Assembly (NCBI RefSeq): GCF_900103835.1
Contig: NZ_FNID01000018.1
Coordinates: 1 to 64,000 of the forward strand
Origin: Acetanaerobacterium elongatum
Lineage (GTDB): Bacteria > Bacillota > Clostridia > Oscillospirales > Ruminococcaceae
Length of the DNA stretch: 64,000 bases
Reading direction: 5' to 3'
Part shown: positions 8,749 through 18,220 of the stretch, one piece after another
How positions within the stretch are numbered: the first letter of the stretch is position 1
Layout of the letters: the number at the start of each line of letters is the position of its first letter
Program-made: the position numbers and the translations under genes
Notes under the pieces: generated by a model
Told to the model about the DNA's origin: nothing
Database searches by the model: none
Seen by the model: the letters and a program-made list of their open reading frames with translations, nothing else

Positions 8749-11286
8749 ATGGCACAAAGAAGGTCGACCACGGCCCCCAAAAAACCGGCTGCACGGTCCT
8801 CCGGCAAAAGTAGTGGGGGAGCAAAGTCCGCGAAAGCGCAGGAGAACGAAAGTAAGCGCGCCTATGCCAGACGGCAGCTGTATGCGGTCATACTTTTCGC
8901 CGCAGGTATTTTCTTCTGTGCACTGGTGTTTGTGCAGGGTACCAATCTGTGGACAGAGCTGCACAAATTCATGTTCGGCATGTTTGGCGGCGTAGCATAT
9001 GCAGTACCTTTTATCACCATGCTACTGGCCGTATTTATGGCTGTTGACCAAAAAGCAATCTCTCCTGCGGCAAAATGCTGGCAGGCAGGGCTCCTTACGG
9101 TAATGATCTGCGGTGCCGTGCAGATTTTTACAACCGGCAAGCCGCAGGGCGATACCTTCTTTAATCAGATCGCCTCTCTGTACAACGATGGTGTAGCCAA
9201 GCGCGGCGGGGGCTTCTTCGGCTCGGTGTTTGGCTGGACATTATATGAGCTTTTTGATAAAACCGGAGCGGGTATTACCATCATCCTGCTTATCGTGTTA
9301 TTTGTAATGATTTTAACCGGTATTACGTTGCTGGATATCTTTAAAACCGTGAGCACGCCAGTCAAAAAGCTGGGGGATGTGTATCAGGAACGTTTTGATG
9401 AAAAATCCAAGCCGCGGTTTAATATCGACATACCGCTGGATGATGATACCGAAATGCCAGGGCATCCCATCACGGCAGGGCAGGTAATATGGTCCAATAC
9501 CCCGCAAACCGAAAAGGAGCGCAAGGCGGCGCTCAAGCAGAAGCAAAAGGAAGAAAAGCAGAAGAATAAGAATCTTATTGCTGAGATTAAGAATAAGAAG
9601 CCTGAATCGACTGACGCAAATACCGCCGGAGAGATTAATAACATTGTGGAACGCGTGGCCCCCAGAGCGCCGATAGATATCCCGCTGGATAAGCCTTCTA
9701 CCCCCAAAGCCACCCGTCAGGCAGTCGAAAACGAGGCCAAAGCCTTTGAGCAGAACATTGCCAAAACGGCGGTGGAGCAGGAGGCCATGGATAACGGCAC
9801 CGGCTATACATATCCACCTATTACGCTGCTGGAGCAAGGCAAGCCGGTGAACACCGCCGACATCAGCGAAGAGCTGCGCCAAAATGCAGAGCTGCTGGTA
9901 GATACCCTTAAAAGCTTCGGCGTGGTTACCAAGGTGCTGGATATCTCACGCGGCCCGGCGGTTACACGCTATGAGCTGCAGCCTTCCGCGGGCGTTAAGA
10001 TTGCAAAGATTACAAGCTTGGCCGATGATATCGCTCTAAACCTTGCAAGCGGCGGGGTGCGCATTGAGGCGCCTATTCCCAATAAGCCGGCAGTGGGTAT
10101 TGAGGTGCCCAATAAAGAGGTAAGCGTGGTAAAGCTGCGCACTATTGTGGATTCCACCGAGTTTGTAAGTGCAAAGAGCAAGCTGTCAGTAGCACTGGGC
10201 ATGGATTTAACCGGCGATAAGACCATTACCGACCTTACCAAGATGCCGCACCTTCTGGTGGCTGGCGCTACCGGTTCCGGTAAGTCAGTGTGCATCAACT
10301 CGATTATCATCAGCCTTTTGTATAAATCTACCCCAGACGAGGTTCGCTTCTTAATGGTTGACCCTAAGGTGGTAGAGCTTGGCATCTATAACGGCATCCC
10401 GCACCTGCTGGTGCCTGTGGTTACCGACCCTCGCAAGGCGGCCGGTGCACTGAACTGGGCAGTCACCGAGATGCTGAACCGCTACAAGCTGTTTGCTGAT
10501 AATCAGGTTCGTGATTTGGTGGGCTACAACGAACTTGCCGCCATCAACGACGAGATTAAGCCGCTGCCGCAGATTGTCATCATCATCGACGAGCTGGCCG
10601 ACCTGATGATTGCCGCCCCCAACGAGGTGGAAGACGCCATCTGCCGACTTGCTCAGATGGCGCGTGCCGCGGGTATGCACCTAGTTATCGCTACACAGCG
10701 CCCGTCGGTAGATGTAATCACCGGTGTTATTAAGGCAAATATCCCCAGCCGTATCGCGTTTGCAGTGTCCTCGCAGGTAGACTCGCGTACCATCCTTGAT
10801 ATGGGCGGCGCCGAAAAGCTGCTTGGGCGCGGCGATATGCTGTTTTCGCCGGTTGGTTCCTCCAAACCCATCCGCGTACAGGGCTGCTATGTAAACGAGA
10901 AAGAGGTCGAGCGTGTCGTTTCCTTTATCAAGAAGGGTTCGGCTGCCGATTATGACGATAATATCCTGGATGAGATTGAAAAGCAGGCCGCGAAGGAGAA
11001 ATCCTCACCCTCCGGGGAAGACGGCGGAGCTGACAGCGAAGACGAGATGCTGCCCAAGGCCATTGAATGTGTGGTAGAGGCCGGGCAGGCATCCACCTCG
11101 TTATTGCAAAGAAAGCTCAAGCTCGGCTATGCCAGAGCCGCGCGTATTATCGACGAGATGGAGCAGCGCGGAATTGTCGGGCCGTTCGAGGGCAGCAAGC
11201 CCCGCCCGGTTCTCATTACCCGCCAGCAATGGATTGAAATGACAATGCGGCAGGAACCTGCTCAGGAATACAGCATGAAAGATTAG
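8749..11286 (+). CDS. ftsK: DNA translocase FtsK/SpoIIIE
   Basis: The protein has 845 residues. It starts with a basic, Ser/Ala-rich tail, followed by four membrane helices in residues about 40-195 and a charged linker rich in Lys/Glu (about 240-350). The FtsK motor has Walker [14 protein letters not shown] near residue 505 and Walker [13 protein letters not shown] near 605. A C-terminal winged-helix gamma domain (about 765-835; [15 protein letters not shown]) recognises KOPS/SRS sequences. It pumps chromosomal DNA through the division or sporulation septum. The position after tepA-ylzJ matches spoIIIE in Bacillus, so it may serve both roles. Confidence 0.95.
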   Translation: MAQRRSTTAPKKPAARSSGKSSGGAKSAKAQENESKRAYARRQLYAVILFAAGIFFCALVFVQGTNLWTELHKFMFGMFGGVAYAVPFITMLLAVFMAVDQKAISPAAKCWQAGLLTVMICGAVQIFTTGKPQGDTFFNQIASLYNDGVAKRGGGFFGSVFGWTLYELFDKTGAGITIILLIVLFVMILTGITLLDIFKTVSTPVKKLGDVYQERFDEKSKPRFNIDIPLDDDTEMPGHPITAGQVIWSNTPQTEKERKAALKQKQKEEKQKNKNLIAEIKNKKPESTDANTAGEINNIVERVAPRAPIDIPLDKPSTPKATRQAVENEAKAFEQNIAKTAVEQEAMDNGTGYTYPPITLLEQGKPVNTADISEELRQNAELLVDTLKSFGVVTKVLDISRGPAVTRYELQPSAGVKIAKITSLADDIALNLASGGVRIEAPIPNKPAVGIEVPNKEVSVVKLRTIVDSTEFVSAKSKLSVALGMDLTGDKTITDLTKMPHLLVAGATGSGKSVCINSIIISLLYKSTPDEVRFLMVDPKVVELGIYNGIPHLLVPVVTDPRKAAGALNWAVTEMLNRYKLFADNQVRDLVGYNELAAINDEIKPLPQIVIIIDELADLMIAAPNEVEDAICRLAQMARAAGMHLVIATQRPSVDVITGVIKANIPSRIAFAVSSQVDSRTILDMGGAEKLLGRGDMLFSPVGSSKPIRVQGCYVNEKEVERVVSFIKKGSAADYDDNILDEIEKQAAKEKSSPSGEDGGADSEDEMLPKAIECVVEAGQASTSLLQRKLKLGYARAARIIDEMEQRGIVGPFEGSKPRPVLITRQQWIEMTMRQEPAQEYSMKD

Positions 11287-11315
11287 TCTTTATAAAAATA
11301 GAACAGGAGCAACGA

Positions 11316-13283
11316 ATGTCAGGTTTTTTACCGATTTCCCGCAGCGAGATGCTTGAAAAGGGTATTGATCGCTTTGATTATATCTGCGTAACAGGTGACG
11401 CTTATGTTGATCACCCTAGCTTTGGTATTGCTATTATCTCAAGGGTGCTGGAGGCGCAGGGCTACTCGGTGGGCATCATCGCGCAGCCCGACTGGCACAG
11501 CGTGAAGGATTTCAAACAGCTGGGTGAGCCGCGTTACGGTTTTTTTGTTACCTCGGGTAATATTGATTCTATGGTTTCAAACTATACAGTTGCCAAGAAC
11601 CCGCGTACGGAGGATAGCTATTCTGCCGGAGGAGAAGCGGGGCACCGCCCCGACCGTGCTGTTATCGTTTACTGCAAGCTGCTGCGCAGTGCTTATCCCG
11701 ATACACCAATTATCATTGGGGGGCTGGAAGCCTCTCTGCGCCGGTTTGCCCACTATGATTACTGGGACGATGCCGTTCGCCCCTCTATTTTAATCGACAG
11801 CGGCGCCCACCTTCTTACCTATGGCATGGGCGAGAACCAAACCATCGAGATAGCACGCCGTCTGGCAACAGGGGAACCGGTAAAGAATATAACTGATGTG
11901 CTCGGCACCTGCTACGTTACCGCCAATGAGAATATTCCCTTGGGGCTGGTAAACCTTCCAAGCTACGAGATGGTTTGCGAGAACAAAAAGGAATACTGCA
12001 AGGCCGCAAGGCTGGAGATTGACGAGCACGATGCCATCTCAGGCCGTGCGCTGCTGCAAAAGCACGGTAAAAGGGCGGTGATACAGAATAAGCCCATGCC
12101 GCCACTTACGCAGGAGGAGCTGGACAAGGTTTATTCGCTGCCGTACATGCGTTTTTACCACCCAAGCTACGAGCAGAAGGGCGGGGTACCCGCCATCGAA
12201 GAGGTGGAGTTCTCCATCACACACAACCGCGGCTGCTTCGGGCACTGCAATTTCTGCTCTATTGCGTTTCATCAGGGGCGCAGAATCACCTGCCGCAGTG
12301 AGGATTCGGTAGTAAACGAGGCTGAAAGCTTTGTGAAGAACCCTAGGTTTAAGGGATATATCCACGATGTGGGCGGGCCCACCGCAAACTTCCGAAAGCC
12401 TTCCTGCAAAAAGCAGCTGACAGTGGGCTTGTGCAAAGGCAAAAAGTGTCTGGCACCCGAGCCCTGCGCCGCACTGGAGGCCGACCACAGCGAGTATCTG
12501 CATATGCTGCGCAGGCTGAGGGCTATCCGCGGAGTAAAAAAGGTGTTTATCCGTTCGGGTATCCGCTTCGATTACCTGCTGCAGGATAAAAACGATGCTT
12601 TCTTTAACGAGCTTGTTGAAAACCATGTAAGCGGTCAGCTGAAGGTAGCGCCCGAGCACTGCTCTCCCTCGGTGCTGGATGCCATGGGCAAACCACATAT
12701 CGAGGCCTACGAGGCCTTTGCAAAGCGGTTCTACGAGCGCACTAGGAAGATACACAAGGAACAGTATCTGGTGCCCTACCTGATGTCCTCCCACCCAGGC
12801 AGTACCCTGAAGGATGCCGTTACCTTGGCGCTATTCTTAAAGAAGCATAACATTCGTCCTGAGCAGGTGCAGGATTTTTACCCAACCCCGGGCACCATCT
12901 CCACCTGTATGTTTTATACGGGGCTGGATCCTTACACCCTCAAGGCAGTTTATGTACCGCGCGAAAGCGGTGAAAAGGCACTGCAGCGGGCATTGCTGCA
13001 GTATTTTAACCCCAATAACCACGCACTTGTAAAACAGGCGCTTATAAAAGCGGGCAGGGAAGACCTGATCGGTTACGGCGAAGGCTGCCTGATTCCACCC
13101 TTTATTGCGAAAAAACAAGACTTTGCTGGCGCTAATGCGAAGAACCGCCCTCACAGCGGCTTAAGATCACTCAATGACCGGCAGGTGCCACCACAAAAAG
13201 GTAACGGAGGCTTTAGGTATGGCAAGGCAAAACAAGGAAAGCCGGCAACTGCAAAGACTACTAAAAAACCTGTTCAAAAGTAA
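11316..13283 (+). CDS. YgiQ family radical SAM protein
   Basis: The 655-residue protein has the YgiQ arrangement: an N-terminal B12-binding-like region with DRFDYICVTGDAYVDHPSFG, a radical SAM domain with the cluster motif CFGHCNFCSI near residue 305, and the family's C-terminal region containing QVQDFYPTPGTISTCMFYTG. The physiological reaction of YgiQ proteins is not established. The basic tail (after about residue 610) is low-complexity. The last 65 bases overlap the start of the next gene in another frame. Its ribosome binding site (AGGAG) is clear. Confidence 0.9.
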   Translation: MSGFLPISRSEMLEKGIDRFDYICVTGDAYVDHPSFGIAIISRVLEAQGYSVGIIAQPDWHSVKDFKQLGEPRYGFFVTSGNIDSMVSNYTVAKNPRTEDSYSAGGEAGHRPDRAVIVYCKLLRSAYPDTPIIIGGLEASLRRFAHYDYWDDAVRPSILIDSGAHLLTYGMGENQTIEIARRLATGEPVKNITDVLGTCYVTANENIPLGLVNLPSYEMVCENKKEYCKAARLEIDEHDAISGRALLQKHGKRAVIQNKPMPPLTQEELDKVYSLPYMRFYHPSYEQKGGVPAIEEVEFSITHNRGCFGHCNFCSIAFHQGRRITCRSEDSVVNEAESFVKNPRFKGYIHDVGGPTANFRKPSCKKQLTVGLCKGKKCLAPEPCAALEADHSEYLHMLRRLRAIRGVKKVFIRSGIRFDYLLQDKNDAFFNELVENHVSGQLKVAPEHCSPSVLDAMGKPHIEAYEAFAKRFYERTRKIHKEQYLVPYLMSSHPGSTLKDAVTLALFLKKHNIRPEQVQDFYPTPGTISTCMFYTGLDPYTLKAVYVPRESGEKALQRALLQYFNPNNHALVKQALIKAGREDLIGYGEGCLIPPFIAKKQDFAGANAKNRPHSGLRSLNDRQVPPQKGNGGFRYGKAKQGKPATAKTTKKPVQK

Positions 13284-14262
13284 GCCTGCGGCACTCTCTG
13301 TTATCTGTGTTGTAGTAATAGCAGCCATATTGCTGACATTATCATCCGCATCCATTCTGCCGTTCACGTTCCCCACATGGGGAGATGCCTACACGGCTGT
13401 AACCGGTGAGCCGGCCAGCTCACAATCGGTATTTGCCCTGGCAGAGATATCTTCAGCGGCACAGAGCAAAAGCTCTACGTCCGAAACGCTCAGCGGCAAG
13501 CAGATGTCGGTGTATATCATTGATGTAGGGCAGGGCAGCTCCACCTTGTTTACCACCGGGGATAATTCCATTTTGATTGATGCTGGTGAGAATGATCAGG
13601 GCGGCAAGGTGCTTGATTGTCTCAATGCTCTTAAAATTAATCATTTAGATTATATAATCGGTACCCACCCGCATTCCGACCATATTGGCGGAATGGACGA
13701 CGTACTGAAAAAGGTAGAGGTTGATACTGTAATCCTGCCAAAGGTACCTGATGCAATTCTGCCAACCACCAAAACCTACGAGGATGTTCTGACCCTGCTT
13801 GCAGAGAAAAAGATTAAAGTGATTACTGCCGCTCCTGGCAAAAGCTACGTCATCGGTGCAATGAAGCTGGAGACCTTAGGCCCGGTTGGGGAGTATGATG
13901 ATTTGAATAATGAATCGGTGGTTTCCAAGATTTCGTTTGCAAACACCAGCGTATTGGTTTCAGGCGATGCCGAAACCGCCGCCGAAAAAGATATACTAAA
14001 GAAGGATTTTAACCTTAAAAGTGATATCTATGTAGCCGGTCACCACGGAAGTTCCACCTCAACCGGGAAAGCGTTTTTGGCGGCGATCAAGCCTGCTTTT
14101 GCTGCCATATCCTGCGGCGAGAACAATGATTACGGCCACCCGAGTGCATCAACCCTTCAGAAGCTGAAGGATAAAGGTGTTACCGTATACCGCACTGATT
14201 TAAACGGAACCATTGTTTTTACTACCGACGGAAAGAACATCGCCGTAAAAACCGAAAAATGA
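13219..14262 (+). CDS. ComEC-like metallo-beta-lactamase protein, membrane-anchored
   Basis: A 347-residue protein with a single N-terminal membrane helix (about residues 22-45), a Ser-rich linker, and then a metallo-beta-lactamase domain. The metal motif is THPHSDHIGG near residue 148, with VLVSGDAE and VAGHHGSS further on. This is the ComEC/Rec2-type catalytic domain without the channel. Stand-alone versions are thought to be secreted nucleases or phosphodiesterases; the substrate is unknown. I chose the ATG at 13219 because GGAGG at 13206-13210 is properly spaced; the frame itself opens at 13174 inside the YgiQ gene. The DUF3006 gene follows, a common pairing for this protein. Confidence 0.88.
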   Translation: MARQNKESRQLQRLLKNLFKSKPAALSVICVVVIAAILLTLSSASILPFTFPTWGDAYTAVTGEPASSQSVFALAEISSAAQSKSSTSETLSGKQMSVYIIDVGQGSSTLFTTGDNSILIDAGENDQGGKVLDCLNALKINHLDYIIGTHPHSDHIGGMDDVLKKVEVDTVILPKVPDAILPTTKTYEDVLTLLAEKKIKVITAAPGKSYVIGAMKLETLGPVGEYDDLNNESVVSKISFANTSVLVSGDAETAAEKDILKKDFNLKSDIYVAGHHGSSTSTGKAFLAAIKPAFAAISCGENNDYGHPSASTLQKLKDKGVTVYRTDLNGTIVFTTDGKNIAVKTEK

Positions 14263-14277
14263 AGGGGCATATAACCT

Positions 14278-14508
14278 ATGACAGATAAACTCCTAAGAAT
14301 CGACAGGCTAGAAGGCACTGTTGCCGTCTGTGAAGATGAGCAAGGCGGAAGGGTTCAGCTGCCTGTATGCTCGCTTCCGGCGGGAGTAAAGGAAGGCGAC
14401 TGCTTAAAGCTTGATGATACCGGCCGCGCGGTAGTTGATACTGAAGAAACCCGCCACAGGCGGGAGCTTATAAAAAAACTGCAGCAGCAGGTATTTTCAG
14501 AAGAATAG
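14278..14508 (+). CDS. DUF3006 domain protein
   Basis: The 76-residue protein (LLRIDRLEGTVAVCEDEQGG, then LPAGVKEGDCL) matches the small beta-barrel DUF3006 family. Such proteins regularly follow a ComEC-like metallo-beta-lactamase gene, as here with a 15-base gap. Function is unknown. A terminator follows at 14547. Confidence 0.85.
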   Translation: MTDKLLRIDRLEGTVAVCEDEQGGRVQLPVCSLPAGVKEGDCLKLDDTGRAVVDTEETRHRRELIKKLQQQVFSEE

Positions 14509-14546
14509 ATTTATAAAGTTATTACTCATACACAACCCGAGTATTT

Positions 14547-14569
14547 CCCGCCAAAACATGGCGGGTTTT
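14547..14569 (+). terminator. Rho-independent terminator
   Basis: CCCGCC (14547-14552) pairs with GGCGGG (14560-14565), followed by TTTTAT. It closes the tepA-to-DUF3006 series. Confidence 0.8.
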
Positions 14570-14586
14570 ATCGTTTAGGAGGAAGA

Positions 14587-15306
14587 ATGGCTAGAATTAT
14601 AAAAAACGGCATCGTCAATACAGTAAAGAGCAGTTATAACCACTGTATCCTGCGTATTGCGTTATATGTATTCGTTGCACTCGCAGGGGCGGCACTTGCT
14701 TTTTTTACATATGGAATCAGCCTGATCCTACTTATCTTTCTTTTCCTGATTAAGCGCGAGCGGGTACAGATGATAATACTCAAGCATGGAATTGAGGGCG
14801 AGGCGGCTACCACCGAGGTTCTGAAAGGCCTGCCGCGCTGCTATTATGTCTGCCCCGATGTAACCATCTCGGGTGATGGGCATTCCGCACAGATGGATCA
14901 TGTGGTAGTAGGCCCAAACGGCATTTTTGTTGTAGAAACCAAGAATCATATCGGTAAGATTTATGGGGACGACGACGATCATGCACTGCTGCAGAAGAAA
15001 AAGGCCGAATACGGCAGCCGCTATGCAAAGCGTTTCTACAGCCCCATCAAACAGGTTACAACCCATACACGGGTGTTAGGCCGGGTATTGGAGCAGTATG
15101 GGTACAAGATACCCGTGCAGGGCGTTGTATATTTCTCACATCCCAAAACCAAGGTTAAGGTGTTTAGCGAAGAGATTCCGGTATTTTCTGCACGCCGCGG
15201 CGGCAAAAGAAAACTCAAACGTTATATTAAACATTATGGCGGCGAAAGAATGCTGGAACCTTCGGAATGCAAAATAATCGCGCACAGAATTGCAAATTAT
15301 AAATAG
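14587..15306 (+). CDS. NERD domain protein, membrane-anchored
   Basis: The 239-residue protein has one or two N-terminal membrane helices (about residues 23-58) followed by a NERD nuclease-related domain. The sequence HGIEGEAATTEVLKGLP opens the domain, and QMDHVVVGPNGIFVVETKNHIGKIYGD contains the D...E.K core of the endonuclease-like fold. NERD proteins are predicted to process nucleic acid, but few have been tested. The ribosome binding site TAGGAGGAAG is strong. It stands alone between a terminator and the pncA promoter, which begins inside its last codons. Confidence 0.85.
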   Translation: MARIIKNGIVNTVKSSYNHCILRIALYVFVALAGAALAFFTYGISLILLIFLFLIKRERVQMIILKHGIEGEAATTEVLKGLPRCYYVCPDVTISGDGHSAQMDHVVVGPNGIFVVETKNHIGKIYGDDDDHALLQKKKAEYGSRYAKRFYSPIKQVTTHTRVLGRVLEQYGYKIPVQGVVYFSHPKTKVKVFSEEIPVFSARRGGKRKLKRYIKHYGGERMLEPSECKIIAHRIANYK

Positions 15307-15318
15307 TGCTGTTATAAT
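15290..15318 (+). promoter_or_regulatory. Predicted sigma-A promoter for pncA-pncB
   Basis: TTGCAA (15290-15295), a 17-base spacer, and a consensus TATAAT (15313-15318). The -35 box lies within the 3' end of the NERD gene. Confidence 0.7.
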
Positions 15319-15404
15319 AATTTACTAAACAGATTAAGGTATAATTTATGTCTGAAGCTTGTAAATGAATAGCCTAAACCTGTAACAGCTGAAATGAGGC
15401 CATT

Positions 15405-16046
15405 ATGAATGATTATATAATCTCTGCGCTTGAAGAAATGGAACAAAGGGTGCGCAGTGCTCAACCCCTAAGCTTTTCCGGGCTGAACCCTGAAGAGACA
15501 CTGCTGGTTTCGGTGGATATGAACAACGGCTTTGCCAAACAGGGAGCCCTGTTTTCTGAAAGGGTGAAGGCACTTATCCCCAAAACCGCAGCCTTGGCAG
15601 CAGCCTGCGAGGAACATGGAGTGGTTTTAGTTGCGGTGAGCGACCATCACAATGAGCAGTCCATTGAGCTGAACGGCGGATATCCGCCGCACTGCTTGGA
15701 GGGAACCGATGAGCCCAGTCTGGTTAGCGAACTGCAGGCGTTTTTCCCTACTGTTATCGAGAAGAACTCCACAAATGCCTTTTATAAGATGAGCACCAAA
15801 GAACTGCTTAGTGATTATAAAAACTTTATCATCACCGGCTGCTGTACCGATATTTGTATCTTCCAGTTGGCCTGCGCGCTGAAAACCTATTTTAATGAGC
15901 AGAACGACTTGCGCGATATTATTGTACCGGTTTCACTCGTTGATACCTACGACAGCCCGCAGCATCCGGCGCAGATGATGAACACGGTGTTTTTGTGCAG
16001 CATGATGGATAATGGCATCCGGGTTGTATCCGACATCCTTTATTAA
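15405..16046 (+). CDS. pncA: Nicotinamidase (isochorismatase superfamily)
   Basis: The 213-residue protein has the cysteine hydrolase fold. The catalytic Asp is in VSVDMNNGFAKQG, the metal-binding SDHHNEQS and the PHCLEGTDE motif are typical of nicotinamidases, the Lys is in VIEKNSTNAF, and the nucleophile Cys is in ITGCCTDICIFQLA. It deamidates nicotinamide to nicotinate. Nicotinate phosphoribosyltransferase begins 33 bases later, so the pair forms a complete NAD salvage entry. NadE, which finishes NAD synthesis, is at 44048-45988 in the same window. Confidence 0.9.
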   Translation: MNDYIISALEEMEQRVRSAQPLSFSGLNPEETLLVSVDMNNGFAKQGALFSERVKALIPKTAALAAACEEHGVVLVAVSDHHNEQSIELNGGYPPHCLEGTDEPSLVSELQAFFPTVIEKNSTNAFYKMSTKELLSDYKNFIITGCCTDICIFQLACALKTYFNEQNDLRDIIVPVSLVDTYDSPQHPAQMMNTVFLCSMMDNGIRVVSDILY

Positions 16047-16079
16047 ATTTAACATTTCAGCAGAAAGAAGAAGAGACAA

Positions 16080-17543
16080 ATGAGCACAAATTGGGCACAG
16101 AATCGCAACCTTACCATGCTCACCGATTTTTATGAGCTGACAATGTCCAATGGCTACCTTGAAAACGGTATGCAGGATAAGATTGCGGTTTTTGATATGT
16201 TTTTCAGAACCATCCCCGATAAGGCCGGCTTTGCAATCTTCGCAGGCCTTGAGCAGGTGATTGATTATCTGAACAACCTCAAGTTTACCGACGAAGACAT
16301 TGTATACCTGCGTAAAAAGAATCTTTTTAGCGAGAAGTTTTTAGACTATTTAAAGAATTTTCAATTTACCTGTGATGTCTGGTCAATGGAAGAGGGAACC
16401 CCCATCTTCCCCAACGAGCCGGTAGTAACGGTTCGCGGGCCGATAATTCAAGTGCAGCTGTTGGAAACCATGATTCTGCTCACCATCAACTTCCAGTCTC
16501 TTATTGCCACCAAGGCCAACCGCATTGTGCGTGCGGCACAGGGTAAGCAGGTGCTGGAGTTTGGTTCCCGCCGGGCTCAGAGCAGCGATGCAGCAATACT
16601 GGGCGCCAGGGCCGCTTATATCGGCGGCTGCCACGGAACGGCTTGCACCATCGCCGACCGGGAGTATCTGATTCCCGCTTCCGGCACAATGGCACACAGC
16701 TGGGTGCAGATGTTTGACAGCGAGTATGAGGCCTTTAAGCGCTATGCAGAGGTTTACCCCGATAGCTGTACCTTGCTGGTGGATACCTATAATGTTCTTA
16801 AATCTGGTATTCCAAACGCCATAAAAACCTTTAATGAGGTATTAAAGCCGATGGGCTACCGCCCCAAAGGGGTTCGGATAGACAGCGGCGATATCGCCTA
16901 TCTTTCCAAGAAAGCTCGCAGAATGCTGGATGAGGCAGGGTATCATGATGTTGCCATCATAGCCTCCAATTCTCTCGATGAATACCTGATTCGTGATCTG
17001 TTCCTGCAGGGCGCGTGTATCGACGGTTTTGGGGTAGGTGAAAACCTGATTACCTCTAAGAGCGACCCGGTATTCGGTGGTGTTTATAAGCTGGTTGCGG
17101 TTCAAAAAGATGATGGAACCTACCAGCCCAAAATCAAAATCAGCGAAAGTATCGAGAAGGTAACCACTCCGCATTTTAAAGAGCTGTACCGTCTGTATTC
17201 CAACGAAAGCGGTATGGCGGTTGCCGATTACCTCGCAATTCGCGGTGAAGAGCTTCGTGTGGAAAACGGCTTAACGATTTTTGACCCCGTTGAGGTGTGG
17301 AAAAAGAAGTACCTCACCAATATTACTGCAAAGCCTATGCTTAAGCAGATCTTTAAGAATGGAGCGTTGGTTTATAAAACCCCATCGCTCGCCGATATTC
17401 GTACCTACTGCCTAGAGCAGGTTGATCTTTTATGGGATGAGGTTAAGCGTTTTGAATACCCCCATCGCTACTATGTAGATCTTTCCTTCCGCCTCTGGGA
17501 TGTTAAAAACACCCTGCTTTCAAGCTACATGGCAAAATATTAA
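16080..17543 (+). CDS. pncB: Nicotinate phosphoribosyltransferase
   Basis: The 487-residue protein has the family's N-terminal LTDFYELTMSNGYL, a central EFGSRRAQSSDAA with the phosphoribosylation His/Arg region (GTMAHSWVQMF), and the phosphate-binding VRIDSGDIAYLS. It converts nicotinate and PRPP to nicotinate mononucleotide with ATP. The length fits the longer Firmicute form. It is the second gene of the pncA-pncB operon and is followed by a strong terminator. Confidence 0.95.
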   Translation: MSTNWAQNRNLTMLTDFYELTMSNGYLENGMQDKIAVFDMFFRTIPDKAGFAIFAGLEQVIDYLNNLKFTDEDIVYLRKKNLFSEKFLDYLKNFQFTCDVWSMEEGTPIFPNEPVVTVRGPIIQVQLLETMILLTINFQSLIATKANRIVRAAQGKQVLEFGSRRAQSSDAAILGARAAYIGGCHGTACTIADREYLIPASGTMAHSWVQMFDSEYEAFKRYAEVYPDSCTLLVDTYNVLKSGIPNAIKTFNEVLKPMGYRPKGVRIDSGDIAYLSKKARRMLDEAGYHDVAIIASNSLDEYLIRDLFLQGACIDGFGVGENLITSKSDPVFGGVYKLVAVQKDDGTYQPKIKISESIEKVTTPHFKELYRLYSNESGMAVADYLAIRGEELRVENGLTIFDPVEVWKKKYLTNITAKPMLKQIFKNGALVYKTPSLADIRTYCLEQVDLLWDEVKRFEYPHRYYVDLSFRLWDVKNTLLSSYMAKY

Positions 17544-17546
17544 TGC

Positions 17547-17592
17547 AGCACTGCCGCTTAGAGCCTAAAGCCTAAGCGGCAGTGCTTTGTTT
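17547..17592 (+). terminator. Rho-independent terminator after pncB
   Basis: An imperfect-loop hairpin with a stem of about 15 bp (AGCACTGCCGCTTAG with its complement) ends at 17586 and runs into TTTGTTT. Confidence 0.85.
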
Positions 17593-17599
17593 CAAGATC

Positions 17600-17918
17600 G
17601 GTTCGCACAAGAAGAAAGCATAGCGTTGCAGCTGCACATCCATTAGATGCTGGGCTATCCCAATAAGAAGCAGGAATACAACAAAGGCAGGCTTAACGGA
17701 ACAGTCGCGCAGCCGATGCTCGTGAATTAGATGAGATTATTGTTTTGGTGCGGATTTTTATATATTTATCAACCGGATATATGTATAACGGATACTTTGC
17801 ATAGAGTATCCGCTTTTTTATGGATATTTGTTTGGCCCCGCATTGCAATTTGATTTTACCTAGATTTATTAAAATCCACAAAAATACATAATTATAAGCA
17901 GATGGCTCCATATTTGAT
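17600..17918. other. Non-coding stretch upstream of the ABC transporter
   Basis: I see no gene here. A second terminator-like hairpin sits at 17790-17819, suggesting that a small transcript or a lost gene once ended here. The rest is AT-rich. Confidence 0.5.
17790..17819 (+). terminator. Second terminator-like hairpin
   Basis: GGATACT (17790-17796) pairs with AGTATCC (17805-17811), followed by GCTTTTTT. No gene precedes it directly. Confidence 0.65.
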
Positions 17919-17947
17919 TTGACATTGATGACTGATGGCTGTATACT
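17919..17947 (+). promoter_or_regulatory. Predicted promoter P1 of the importer-mtnKA operon
   Basis: A consensus TTGACA (17919-17924) and TATACT (17942-17947) with 17-base spacing. A transcript from here would have a leader of about 265 bases. Confidence 0.65.
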
Positions 17948-18112
17948 TAAAAACAACATAAAACAACATTAAATTAAGCATAATGCCACACTCTTGATAT
18001 TAAATAGCACTCATGTGTTAGGAAAACGAATCGAAAATTGTACAATATTAATAAATAGACGTTGATGATATCATCTAAAACGGAAAAAATACAGACAAAC
18101 AAACAAATACCA

Positions 18113-18141
18113 TTGATATGCCGCAAATTTAGTGATATTAT
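18113..18141 (+). promoter_or_regulatory. Predicted promoter P2 of the importer-mtnKA operon
   Basis: TTGATA (18113-18118) and TATTAT (18136-18141) with 17-base spacing. The predicted start is about 70 bases before the coding start and directly before an inverted repeat. Confidence 0.55.
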
Positions 18142-18158
18142 ATAAACGACCAAACAAG

Positions 18159-18178
18159 ATGCCACATCAATGTGGCAT
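18159..18178. promoter_or_regulatory. 20-bp inverted repeat, candidate operator
   Basis: ATGCCACAT and ATGTGGCAT flank a CA centre perfectly. It sits about 10-30 bases downstream of the P2 start, a typical roadblock position for a repressor. A role as an RNA hairpin before the ribosome binding site is equally possible. It does not match the palindrome in front of the DeoR gene. Confidence 0.5.
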
Positions 18179-18220
18179 GAACAAGCAGAAAGCAACCCAA
18201 AATTTTAAGGAGGATCTCAA

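Noticed and set aside
12039-12794. 251-residue minus-strand frame inside the YgiQ gene
   Set aside because: It lies antisense to a clearly conserved protein; the sense frame explains the codon pattern.
17948-18220. Metabolite riboswitch in the long leader of the importer operon
   Set aside because: I could not recognise any known aptamer core (SAM, purine, THF or others); only one short inverted repeat is evident. A covariance search would be needed to exclude it.
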